Source of the DNA: Strigops habroptila
Lineage: Eukaryota > Chordata > Aves > Psittaciformes > Psittacidae
Direction of reading: 5' to 3'
Assembly: GCF_004027225.2 (NCBI RefSeq)
Contig: NW_022651112.1
Coordinates: 396,414 to 460,413, forward strand
DNA: 64,000 nt
This document shows, piece after piece, positions 1-10,900 of this stretch. The notes under the pieces are model-generated. The model ran no database searches. It was not told the DNA's origin and was given only the letters and a program-made list of their open reading frames with translations. A program made the position numbers and the translations under genes. Each line of letters starts with the position of its first letter. Position 1 is the stretch's first letter.

Positions 1-222
1 GCGGATCACGCTTCTCCTAATTAGTGCTCATTAGTCCTAATGAATCCAATTGACCGCGATGAGCTAATTACCCTAATTACCCTATTTAACCCCCCGCCGC
101 CCGCGGCTCCGTTCCGCGCGCTTCATGCTAATGAGATGCTAATTAGGGCCAGGCGAGGGGAGGTGCTTAATTAGGGGTAATTAAGAGAGGTTAATGAGAC
201 CCCCTACCCCCGGGCCGTTACC
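1..222. other. AT-rich intergenic flank with repeated TAATTA motifs
   Basis: This is the only AT-rich stretch in the first 20 kb. It holds many CTAATTA, TAATTAG and CATTAG variants on both strands, so it looks like a degenerate short tandem array. No reading frame or conserved exon is visible. It lies upstream of the FKBP2 CpG-rich promoter. Confidence 0.4.
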
Positions 223-224
223 AT

Positions 225-345
225 GGGAACCGGCCGCGCCGCCGCGCCGTCGCCGCCGCTTCGCTTCGGTGACGCCACTTCCTACCGGTGGAGAGGTCAC
301 GTGAGGCCGCGCCTGCGCAGCGCGCCCGAGCGCGATGGTGGCGGA
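225..345 (+). promoter_or_regulatory. FKBP2: CpG-rich promoter, probably of FKBP2
   Basis: The stretch is very CpG-dense. It carries a perfect palindromic E-box TCACGTGA (297-304), followed at once by a GCCTGCGCAG NRF1-like site, both typical of TATA-less housekeeping promoters. The first recognisable FKBP2 coding exon lies about 500 bases downstream. Assignment to FKBP2 is inferred from position. Confidence 0.5.
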
Positions 346-499
346 GGTGAAGGGGGGGGGGAGACACGTACCGGGGGGGTCCGGGGGGTCCCGGGGGGGG
401 CGCGGGGGGTGGAGGGGCATTTGGGGGGGGGAGCTGAGGAGGGCCGGGGGGCGAGAGCGCGGCCTGGGGGGGAGGGACACCGAACGGGTCGTTATTGGG

Positions 500-830
500 G
501 TGCCAGTGACGTCATGGGGGTGCTGATGACGTCACGGGGGTGCCCGGTCTTAGGGGAGCGACCCTTGGGGGGGTGTTTGGGGGGAGGGGGGCTCGTGTTG
601 GGGTGCTGATGACATCACTGGGGTGCTGATGACCTCACGGGGGTGCGCGTGACGTCGCTGGGATTCCATGACGTCATGGGGGTGCCTGACGTCACGGGGT
701 TTGCCATGAACCTTCGGGTTGTCAATGACCTATTGGGGGCGGGGGGGGGCCATGACCCTTGGGGGGGGGGATGTGCCTATGGCCACGTTGGGTGCCGATG
801 ACATCATGGGCGAGTGGATGACGTCACGGT
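500..830 (+). repeat. Minisatellite of TGACGTCA (CRE) units upstream of FKBP2
   Basis: The units run roughly GATGACGTCACGGGGGTGC and vary in length. Five copies keep the perfect CRE/ATF palindrome TGACGTCA (507-514, 527-534, 669-676, 687-694, 819-826), and several others are one base off. The array runs up to the first FKBP2 coding exon. Confidence 0.75.
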
Positions 831-837
831 GTGGCCC

Positions 838-2773
838 CCCCCCCCCCGCTGTGGTGGGTGCTGGGCTGGCGCTGGCGCTGGCGGCTGAGCCGGGCCGGAA
901 GGTGCAGATCGGGGTGAGGCGGCGGCCGGAGGCCTGCGGGGTCCGGTCGGCGCGGGGACCTGCTCCACATGCACTACACGGTACGGGGGGGGCACGGGGG
1001 GGCACGGGGAGCGGGGCTGGGTTGCTGGTTTGCACTGGTTAGACTGGGAGGGAGCGAGAGGAGGCCTGGCTGTTTGTATGAGGGTTTGGGGGGGACTGGT
1101 TTGGACTGGGAGGGGGTGAGGGGGGTCCTGAGGGAAGCCTGGGTGTCACGGGGGGTGTCACAGGGGGTTTGGGCTACTGGTTTGGACTGGTTTGAACGGG
1201 GAGGAAGCGAGGGGAATCGTGGGGGGAGCCCTGGTTGTGCATGGTAACCGGGGGGGGTCCTGGTTTGGACTGGGAAGAGGTGAAGCGAAGCCTGGGTCTG
1301 TGTGTGTGAGGGTTTGGGGGGAACTGGTTTGGACTGGGAAGAGCTATTGCTTGTGCATATGAGGGTTGGGGGGTTACTGGTTTGGACTGGGAGGGGGTGA
1401 GGGTGCCCCGGGGGCTACTGGTTTGGAGCAAAGGATGACCCGGGGATGGATACGAGTGGCTGGAGAGGACTGGTTTATACTGGTTCATACTGGGAAGCTC
1501 TCTGTGTGCGCACAGGAGGCTTTGGGGCTCGCTGGTTCAGACTGGGAGCACTGGTTTGTACTGGTTTATACTGGTTTCGGGAGAAAATAGCTATTGGAGG
1601 AAAGAAATGCAGGGGTTAGCGTGCGGGTTGGGGTTTCTTACTGCTTTGGGGTGGGTTGTGCTGGTCCATACTGGTCTGTACTGGTCTATACTGGTCCGTA
1701 CTGGTGCAGGGCCATCTGGAGGACGGTTCCCAGTTCGACAGCAGCCGGAGCCGGGATCAGCCTTCGTGTTCTCACTGGGCACTGGGCAGGTCATCAAGGG
1801 CTGGGACCAGGGACTATTGGGGTACGGCGGGGGGGGGGGGGGACATTTGGGGGGGCTCCAGAGGGTGGGGGGACCCCAAAGCTTGGGGGGTCCAGTGGTT
1901 CAGTAGAGCCCCTGGGCTGTGGAGGGGACCCCAGTTTTGGGGGGGGTGCACTTGGTGTCAAGGGGACCCCAGTTTTGGGGTTGGGGGAGCCATGTTTTGG
2001 GGGGACCCGAGGGGTCGGGGGGGGCCAGGATTTGGGGACCCCCTGATCCCCCCCTCTCCCCCAGGATGTGTGAAGGGGAGAAGCGGAAACTGGTGATTCC
2101 TCCGGAGCTGGGTGCCCAAAACTTGGGGGGGCCCAAGTGGGGGGGACCCCAAAACACAGCGGGGGGGGGGCACCCTAAAAACAGGGGGAGCCCAGATTTG
2201 GGGGGGTGTTCCCCTTTTGGTGGGCGTTGGGAGAGCCCCAAATAAGGGGGGACCCCCTTGATGAGGGGACCCCGGGGTAGAACCCTAAGTTGAATGGGGG
2301 GGGAAGCACCCCAAGATTGCCCACCCCCACTGACACCCCATTTCCCCCCAGGCTACGGGGACCGCGGGGCCCCCAAAAATCCCAGGTGAGCCCTGACCCC
2401 CCTTCCCCGTTTTGGGGTTCATGAGGGAAAGGGGGATTTTGGGGGGGGAAGGGGGAATTTGGAGGTTCAGGGGAAATTGGTGGGATTTTGGGGTGAAAAG
2501 TTGGAATTGGGGGGGTCAGAGGGAAATGGGTTCAGCAGAGAGATTGGGGGGTTCTGGGGTGGAAATGGGGGGTTGGGGTGGAAATGAGGCATTTTGGGGT
2601 TCAGGGGGATTAGGAGGGTCCCAGCTGTGGGTTTTGGGGGGTACCATGGGCTGGTTTTGGGGTGCAGGGAGGGTTTGGGGGGGTTTTGGGGTGCTGACCC
2701 CCCCTCGACAGGGGGGGCTGTGCTCATCTTCGAGGTGGAGCTGCTGAAGATCGAGCGGCGGCCGGAGCTTTAG
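838..2773 (+). CDS. FKBP2: FKBP2 (FKBP13), ER peptidyl-prolyl isomerase, 5 exons seen
   Basis: FKBP2 is a small FK506-binding prolyl isomerase of the ER lumen. Visible coding exons are ~838-980, 1710-1821, 2065-2111, 2352-2385 and 2712-2773 (TAG). Exon 1 gives a hydrophobic signal-like stretch (GAGLALALAAEPG), then KVQIGVRRR. Exon 2 carries the FKBP core FSLGTGQVIKGWDQGLLG, exon 3 CEGEKRKLVIPPELG, exon 5 VLIFEVELLKIERRPEL. The C-terminal RPEL resembles the RTEL retention signal of the human protein. The true start is unresolved: an ATG at 818-820 reads in frame but lies in the CRE repeat, and an upstream exon is possible. Two one-base losses break the frame (exon 1 before the DLLHMHYT segment, exon 2 before FVFS). 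Intron 1 is a minisatellite. AATAAA is at 2903-2908. Confidence 0.92.
1020..1705 (+). repeat. FKBP2 intron 1 minisatellite (ACTGGTTTGGACTGGGAG)
   Basis: About 18-base units of ACTGGTTTGGACTGGGAG drift into ACTGGTCTGTACTGGTCCAT towards the acceptor at 1709. The same 10-mer family makes up the array at 16.68-17.27 kb in PLCB3. Confidence 0.8.
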
Positions 2774-2902
2774 GGGGGTCCCAAAACCGGGGGGGCCCAA
2801 ATCACCTGGGGGGGTCCCTCACTTTAGGGGACCCCCCCAAAATCAGGAGCTCCCCCCCCTTTTGTGTGTGGAGCTGGGGGGGGTCCCCCAAATTGGGGGG
2901 TC

Positions 2903-2908
2903 AATAAA
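2903..2908 (+). terminator. FKBP2: FKBP2 polyadenylation signal AATAAA
   Basis: A canonical AATAAA lies 130 bases after the stop codon. The opposing PPP1R14B signal is only ~100 bases away on the other strand, so the two 3' ends converge. Confidence 0.85.
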
Positions 2909-3005
2909 GAGCTGGTTGGAGCCTCCTGCAGTGGCTGAGTTTGGGGGGGCTCCGGGGGGGAGGTTTGGGGGGCTCACGAGTGAACCCCCAAATGTCAAAG
3001 TTCCG

Positions 3006-3011
3006 TTTATT
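3006..3011 (-). terminator. PPP1R14B: PPP1R14B polyadenylation signal AATAAA (minus strand)
   Basis: TTTATT on the + strand reads AATAAA on the minus strand, 220 bases past the PPP1R14B stop. Confidence 0.8.
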
Positions 3012-3230
3012 AAATTCATATAAAACAACCCCAAAAGTCACCCAAAATTTAAAAACAACTAAAAAAAAACCCCAAAATTCTCCCTCCCCCCCGGGGGGGC
3101 CCCCAGAACCAGTGGGGGGGGGGATGGGGGGTGATTATCGCTGCAGGGGGGACCCTGAAATTGGGGGGTCCCCAGTATTGGGGTCAAACCCTCAAACCTG
3201 GGGGGGGGGGTCCCCAAAACCATGGGGGGG

Positions 3231-4626
3231 TCACTTCTTTGGGGGGTGTTGAGCTTCTGCATCCCCCGGATCTTCTCCAGCAGGTCCCCGACGAAGGCCT
3301 ATGGGGGGGGGACACAGGGAAGGGGGGGTCAGGGGACCCAAAAATGGGACCCTCCAAAGGGACCCACACCCCCCATGGGGATCCCCTCACCCAAATGGGA
3401 CCCAATTGTGTGGGTCCCCCCCCCAAAGGACCTTGTGAGCAGGCATCAGCCCCCCCCAAAAGGGGACCCCGAAGTCCAGTGTGTACCCCCCCCAGACTCC
3501 CATGTGAGTCCTCCCACCCAAAAGGGGGCGCCCTCCCCGCTCCCATCTCACCTCTGTGGGCTTGTAACAGTCACACAGGATCTCCTGGGGGGGGGGGGAA
3601 GGAGAGGGGGGGTCAGGGGCTGGCGTTGGGGCCCCCCCAAGGTTTGGGGGGGTCCCCTCAGAGCCCTCAGCCACCCCCCTACTCTCCCCCCCAGGTTTTG
3701 GGGATCCCCAAGTTATGCCCCCCCAGATTTCATGGATCTGAGCCTATGGCACCCCAGATTTGGGGGCCCCCCCCCCGAGCCACCGTGGAAGCTCAATCCA
3801 GCAGCAATGAATGCTGCAGTGCCTAGGTTTGGGGGTGGGGTACCGGTGTTTGGGGACCCCTCCTCAGGTTTTGAGGACCCTCCTCGGTTCCAGGGTCCCC
3901 CGGGTTTCGGGGCCACCCCCCCCCCCAGCCCGGGTACCTGCAGCGGGCGCTGCGGGCGCCGTCGCTCTCCATGTCCAGCAGCTCGTCCACGTCGATCTCC
4001 AGCTCCGGGATCTCTCCTCCTGCGAGGGGGGGACACCCCGAAATCAAGGGGGGACAACACCCAAAACTGCCCCGCCACGGGGGGGGGCTGTGACTCGGGG
4101 GTGTCCCCGCCCCCTCGCAAAGGAGCATGGGAAGGGGTGGGGATGAAAGACTCCCCCCCCCCCGCCAGGGGCGCCACATGGGGGGGGGATCCCGGTACCG
4201 GCGGGGAGGGTCCCGGTACCACATACCGGCGGGGGGGGGGAAGGGAGGAGGACCGATGCAGGGGCCGGAGGAGGCGTGGGGGGGTCCCGGAGCAGATCCC
4301 GGTAAGGGGGGGGGGGGACAACCGGGCCGGCGATCGGGGGGTCCCGGGGGGGGAGGGGGTGTCCCGGCGCCGTTCGCGGGGCAGGGCGGTGTCCCCGGTG
4401 CCGGTACCCGCAGTCATAGAGCGCCGTCAGCTGGGCCAGGATCCACTCCTCCAGTGCAGCCGTTTCCGCAGCTCCCTCGGTCGTACCGGACCGTGACTTC
4501 CTGCCGCCGGCCCGGGGCCTCCTCCGGGGCCTCCGCGGCCGTCCGGCGCGAAGCAACACGCGGGGCCGGCCCCGGCGCTCGGGCCCGGCGCGGCGGGGGG
4601 GGCCCGGCGCCGCACGGCGCCGCCAT
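3231..4626 (-). CDS. PPP1R14B: PPP1R14B (PHI-1), protein phosphatase 1 inhibitor, 4 exons
   Basis: PPP1R14B inhibits PP1 when a central threonine is phosphorylated by PKC or ROCK. Minus-strand exons are ~4626-4408, 4019-3938, 3584-3552 and 3298-3231. Exon 1 starts at an ATG (4626-4624) and holds EVTVRYDR, the segment with the inhibitory phospho-threonine, then RELRKRL and LEEWILAQLTALYDC. Exon 2 gives the very conserved EIPELEIDVDELLDMESD, exon 3 DCYKPTE, exon 4 LLEKIRGMQKLNTP. Several one-base losses in exon 1 put these blocks in different frames. A missing C in the last exon also removes the expected Lys-Lys-stop end. Because the blocks themselves are intact, sequencing error is more likely than a dead gene. 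PPP1R14B next to PLCB3 matches the human order. Confidence 0.93.
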
Positions 4627-4689
4627 GACGGTACGGAACGGCCACGCCCCCGGCCCGCCGGTACCGCTTCCGGTGTCAGCGGGTGACCG

Positions 4690-4947
4690 CGCCGCCGCGC
4701 GCCGCTTTGTGCCGCCGCCGCCGCCGCCGCGCCGGGCCACGCCCCCCTCCGGCTCTGCCGCTTGGCCCCGCCCCCCTTAAAGCGGCAACGGCAGCGGGTA
4801 GTGCCGCGGCGGCTCTTAAAGGGGACGCGGCTTCGCTTGCGCTTTGCACCGCCCTTTTATGTAGCCACGCCCTCGCACGTAGCCACGCCCACCCCTCCCT
4901 CTGCTCCCGCCTTGTGCTAGCCCCGCCCCGCCCCGGCCGCCGCAGCG
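4690..4947 (+). promoter_or_regulatory. CpG island between PPP1R14B and PLCB3 (divergent promoters)
   Basis: The start codons of PPP1R14B (-, 4626) and PLCB3 (+, 4948) are 320 bases apart and the gap is packed with CpG and GGGCGG/CCCGCC boxes. No TATA box is evident for PLCB3. A shared bidirectional promoter is inferred from the head-to-head layout. Confidence 0.5.
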
Positions 4948-7900
4948 ATGGCGGCGCCGCGCCCGGCCTGGCCCCGCTCCCGCTGGAGCCGCCGCAGGTC
5001 CCGGAGATGCTGGTGCGGGCAGCAAGTTCATCCGCTGGGACGAGGTGAGCGGGGAGCGGGCCCCGGAGCACCCCGAGACCCGCCTCGGGAGCCCCGAAAC
5101 CTCCCCCGGACCCCCGAAACCTGCCCGGGGACCCCCAAACTCACCCCGGGACCCCGAAAACCTGCCCGGGGACCCCCAAAACTCACCCCGGAACCCCCAA
5201 AACTCACCCCGGGACCCGAAAACCTGCCCGGGACCCCCAAAACTCGCCCGGGGACCCCCAAAACTCGCCCCGGAACCCCAAAACTCGCCCCGGGACCCCG
5301 AAAACTTGCCTGGGGACCCCCAAAACTCACCCCGGAACCCCCAAAACCTGCCCGGGGACCCCAAAACTCACCCCGGAACGCCCAAACCTGCTCGAGGACC
5401 CCAGAACTCACCCCGAAACCCCCAAAACCTGCCCGGGGACCCCCAAAACTCACCCCGGAACCCCCAAACCTGCTCGAGGACCCCCAGAACTCACCCCGGA
5501 ACCCCCAAACCTGCCCGGGGACCCCCAGAACTCACCCCGGAACCCCCAAACCCTCCCGGGGACCCCCAAAAGTCACCCCGGGACACCCCAAACCCACTCG
5601 GGACCCCCTGAATCACCTCCAAACCTGCCCAGAACCCTGAGAGAGCCCCCAACCCCACCTGAACCCCCCAAATGTCCCCAAAATCCATCAAATTGCTCTA
5701 AACTCTCAGGAGAGCCCAAAACTAACCCGGGACCCCTTCAATCTTGACACCCCCCCCAAATCTGCCCCAAAGCACCCAAGTCACCCCAAAACTCACCTAA
5801 AACCATCCAATTTCCCCCCAAACCAACCCCAAAACCCTGAGAGACCCCCCCAAGACCCCAAAAACTCCCTCAAGACCCCCCAAATATACTCAAATCGTCC
5901 CAAATTGCTCCTAAACCCCCCCCGAACCCCCAGTTCATCCCCTGCACCCCTCAAGTGCCCCTTAAATCCTTTGTACTCCACACTAAGCCCCCCAACACCC
6001 TCTGACCCCCCCCCATCACTCTGAGCCCTCCTGCCCCCCTTAATCCTCCCAGGACCCCTCAGGGCACCCCAATATTGACACCCCCCCTCCCCCCCCCGTT
6101 GCTGTGACCTGGTTTTCCAGCCATGTCACAAACTTGACCCCATTCGGGGGCCAGAAAGTGGGATTTTGGGTCAGCCCCCCCAAGGCATTTCCCTCAGGAC
6201 CCCCCATCCCATCCCATAGCCCCCCCAAATCCAACACCCCCCCCTCCCATTTCACCCCCTTTCTCCCTCAGCAATGCAGAAGGGGGTGACTCAGGTCTGA
6301 GGAGGGGGGGGAAGGGGGCTGTTACCCCCCCAAATCTAAGGGCTCCCCCATGTTTAAGGGAGGCCCCCCCTCTATGGGTGCACCCCCCTTTGCCCCTTGG
6401 CCCCCCCGTTTGCTGGGTGGTGAAATGACTTTATGGGTGTCAAAGTCCCCAGGGAGGGGTCACCCCACCCGGGTCATAACCACAGCACTGGGGGGGGGGC
6501 ACCCCAGCCCTGGGTTTGGGGGGGGCCCTGAGGTGAGTTGGGGGTCCCTGGGGGGGCCTTAGGGTGGTTGGGTGATTTGGGGTCCCTGGGGTGGTTTTGG
6601 GGTTCCTGGGGGGGTCCCTGGGGATTAGGGGTGCTGGGGGGGCTCAAGGGGGTTTGGGGACCCCCCCATGTCCCTGCTGCCCCCCCCCCAGGAACCGGCC
6701 ACCCGCACCCTGGTGACGCTGCGCGTCGACCCGATGGCTTCTTCCTGTACTGGACCGGCCCCAGCATGGTGAGGGGCCCCCCAAAACCTGCCCCTGCCCC
6801 CCAAAACCTGCCCCCAAAACCTGCCCCCCGCAGCCAAAACCTGCCCCCCAAAACCTGCCCCCACACCCCAAAACCTGCCGTGCACCCAAAACCTGCCCCC
6901 CAAAACCTGCCCCCCACACCCCAAAACCTGCCCCCTGCAGCCCAAACCTGCCCCCCCAAACCTGCCCCCCCGCACCCCAAAAACCTGCCCCCAAAACCTG
7001 CCCCCCCACACCCCAAAACCTGCCCCTGCCCCCCAAAACCTGCCCCCCCGCAGCCAAAACCTGCTCCCCCAAAACCTGCCCCCCAAAACCTGCCCCCCCA
7101 CACCCCAAAACCTGCCCCCCCGCAGCCCAAAACCTGCCCCCCCACACCCCAAAACCTGCCCCCCCGCAGCCCAAAACCTGCCTCCAAAAACCTGCCCCCC
7201 ACACCCAAAACCTGCCCCCCACAACCTGCCCCCCACACCCCAAAACCTGCCCCCCCGCACCCCAAAACCTGCCCCCCAAAACCTGCCCCCCCACCCCAAA
7301 ACCTGCCCCCCGCACCCCAAAACCTGCCCCCCAAAACCTGCCCCCCCGCACCCCAAAACCTGCCCCCCAAAACCTGCCCCCCCACCCCAAAACCTGCCCC
7401 CCGCACCCCAAAACCTGCCCCCCAAAAACCTGCCCCCACCCCAAAACCTGCCCAAAACCTGCCTCCCTGCAGCCAAACCTGCCCCCCAAAACCTGCCCCC
7501 CACCCCAAAACCTGCCCCCCGCACCCCAAAACCTGCCCCCACAACCTGCCCCCCCACACCCCAAAACCTGCCCCCCGCACCCCAAAACCTGCCCCCCAAA
7601 ACCTGCCCCCCCACCCCAAAACCTGCCCCCCGCACCCAAAACCTGCCCCCAAAACCTGCCCCCCGCACCCCAAAACCTGCCCCCCAAAACCTGCCCCCCG
7701 CACCCCAAAACCTCCCCCCAAAACCTGCCTCCCTGCAGCCCAAAAACCTGCCCCCAAAACCTGCCCCCCCACACTCCAAAACCTGCCCCCACAACCTGCC
7801 CCCCCGCAGCCCAAAACCTGCCCCTGCCCCCCCAAACTTCCCCCCCAAACCGGCCCGTGCCCCCCAAAACCTGCTCCCCCCCCCCACCTCAAACCCCCTC

Positions 7901-10900
7901 CCCTTGGTGCCCATCACCCCCGCACTCCCCAAAATGGGGCCCCCCCATAGGTGCACCTTGACCCCAGATCCCTGCCAGGGACCCCAAAAGGGTCCCCCCA
8001 AGTCCTGGGCCCCCCTAAACCCCTTTGAGACCCCCAACCCCCTCCTCGGGCCCCCCCGGAAGCCTCCGGCCTCCTCCCCCCCTTTATCGGCGCTGCCCGA
8101 GGCCGGGGGGGCCCCAGCGCCCCTCCCCCCCATCCGGGGGTGCCCTTTCCCACGCCCCTCCCCCCCCGCAGGAAATGGCCCCCCCGCCCCTCCCCCCCGC
8201 GGAAGTGACCCGGATGCCGGGGGGGGGGGGGAGGGTTGTGCTGGGGGTGCTGGGTGCTCCTTGTGGGTGCCGGGTGCCCCATTGTGGGTGCAATGGGTGC
8301 TCGTTGTGGGTGCTGTGGGTTCTATGGGTGCTGGGTGCCCATTGTGGGGTGCTGGGTGCACTGTTTTGGGTGCCGTGGGTGCTATGGGTGCTGAGTGCCT
8401 CTTGTGGGGTGTTGGGTGCCCTGTTTTGGGTGTAAGGGATGCCTGTTGTGGGTGCTGTGGGTGCCCATCGTTGGTGCTGTGGGTACTCGTGGGTGCTATG
8501 GGTGCCCGTTGTGGGCATTATGGGTGCCCTTTGGGGTGCTATGGGTGGTGGGTGCCCATTATGGGTGTGGTGGGTGCCTGTTGTGGGTGCTGTGGGTGCT
8601 CGTTGTGCGTACCTGTTGTGGGTGCTGGGGGTACCCGTTGTGGGTGCTATGATGCCCGGTGTGGGTGCTATGGGTGCCCATTGTGAATGCTATGGGTGCT
8701 ATGGATACCCATTTGTGGGTGCTATGGTGCCCGCTGTGGGCATCCATTGGGGATGCTTTGGGTGCTGTGAGTACCTATTGTGGGTGCTGTGGGTGCTATG
8801 CGTACCCATTGTGGGTGCTGTGGGTGCTATGAGTACCTATTGTGGATGCTATGGGTGCTATGAGTATCCATTGTGGGTGCTGTGGGTGCTATGGGTACCC
8901 ATTGTGGGTGTTATGGGTGCTGTGAGTACCTATTTGGGTGCTGTGGGTGCTATGGGTACCCATTGTGGGCTGTGGTGCTATGGGTTCTCATTGTGGGTGT
9001 TATGGGTGCTATGAGTACCTATTGTGGGTGCTGTGCGTGCTATGCGTACCTGCTATGGGTGCTGTGGGTGCTATGCGTACCCGCTATGGGTGCTGTGGGT
9101 GCTATGGGTACCTATTGGGGTGCCGTGGTGCTATGGGTACCCGCTATGGGTGCTGTGGGTACCCGCTATGGGTGCTGTGGGTGCTATGGGTGCCGGCTCC
9201 CCGCAGGAGGTTGACCTGTTGGACATCTGTGTGATCCGCGACACCCGGACCGGGCGCTACGCGCGGGTGCCGAAGGTGAGGGGGTCCGGGAGGGTGCTGG
9301 GGGGCTCCGGGTGCTCGGTGCCCTCTTTGGGGTGCTCTGGGTGTTAGATGCCCCCTTTCAGGGTGCTGGGTGCCTGTTTCGGGGTCTATGCGTGCCTGTT
9401 CAAGGGTGGTATGGATGCTGTGGGTGCCTGTTTTGGGGTTTCTGTGGGTGCCCTGTTCCAGGGTGCTATGGGTGGTGCAGGCACCCGGTTTCAAGGTGCT
9501 ATGGGTGCTGTTTTGGGGTGTTCTGGGTGCTGTAGGTGCTTGTTTCAGGGTGCTGTGTGCCTTGTTTTGGGGTGCTGTGGGTGCCTGTTTTGGGGTGCTG
9601 CAGGTGCTCTGGGCACCCTGCTTTGGGGTGGTGGGGGTGGCTGTTTCGGGTTGCTATGGGTGCCTATAGGTGCCTGTTTTGGGGTGCGGGGGTGCTCTGG
9701 ACAGGGTGTGGGGTGCGTGTTTCATGGTGCTGTAGGTACTATGGGCACCTTATTTTGGGGTGCTGTGGGTGGTATGGGCACCCTGTTTCGGGGTGCTGTG
9801 GGTGCCCTGTTTCGGGTGCTGTGGGTGCTATGTGCACCCTGTTTCAGGGTGCTGCGTGTTTCCCTGTTTTCACAGTGCTCTGGGTGCTGTTTCAGGGTTG
9901 CTGTGGGTGCTCTGGGCACCCTGTTTCGGGTGCTATGGGTGCCTGTTCCAGGGTGCTAAGGGTGCTTCATGTTCCCTGTTTCGAGGTGCTATGTGCCTGC
10001 TTTAGGTGCTCTGGGTGCTGGTTTGGGGTGCTCTGGGTGCTGCGGGCGCCCTGTTCCGGGTGCCGTCTCACGGTGGTGGGGGCACCCATGGTGCTGGCTG
10101 CAGGACCCCCGCACGCGGGAGCTGGTTGGGGTTCGGGGGCCCGGGGGGGCACCCCCAGGAGCGGCTGCTCACGGTGGTTCACGGCCCCCGACATGGTCAA
10201 CGTCGCCTTCCTCAACTTCGTGGCCGTGCAGGACGACGTGCCAAGGGTGCACCATGGGTGCTGGGGGGGGGGGGGCTCCCGGGACCCTCTTATGGTCCCT
10301 GGGGGAGCTTTGGGGTGTCTTGGGGGGGTTCAGGGGTCTGGATGGTCCTGGAGGGTCTTTGGGGGCCTAGTGGGGGGTGCTGGGGGGAGCTCTGGGGGTC
10401 GCAGGGTGGGGGTTGGGTGCTGAATGGAGGATGTTGGTGCTGGTGGGGGGTTGGTGCTGGTTGGGGGGTGTTGGTGCTGACAGGGGGGATTTGGGTGCTG
10501 ATGGGGGGTGTTGGGTGCTAACGGGTGTTGGGTGCTGCTTGCAGGGGGGTGTTGGGTGCTGATGGGGGATTTGGGTGCTGATGGGGGGGTTGGGTGCTAA
10601 CGGGGGCGTTGGGTGCTGATGGTGTTGGGTGCTGATGGTGTTGGGTGCTGACGGGGGAGGTTGGGTGCTGAAGGTTGTTGGGTGCTGTTGGGGGGTGTTG
10701 GGTGCTGACAGGTGTTGGGTGCTGATGGGGGGGTTGGGTGCTGATGGGGTTTGGGGGTTTGGTGCTGATGGGTGCTGTGGGTGCTGATGGGTGCTGGGTG
10801 CTGATGGGGTGTGTTGGGTCGCTGACGGGGGTTTGGGTGCTGACGGGTGCTGGGTGCTGACGGGGTGTTGGGTGCTGATGGGATTGGGTGCTGATGGGTG

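Noticed and set aside
6474-8361. Open frames of 400-580 codons on both strands rich in Gly-Phe-Trp or Pro-Lys-Cys
   Set aside because: They exist because the 17-base intronic repeat lacks stops in several frames. Codons follow the repeat, not a protein, and PLCB3 exons 2 and 3 flank the region with proper splice sites.
8226-10100. Cys/Gly/Val-rich frames resembling keratin-associated or metallothionein-like proteins
   Set aside because: The cysteines come from TGC/TGT in the GGGTGCTGTGGG repeat within PLCB3 introns 2 and 3.
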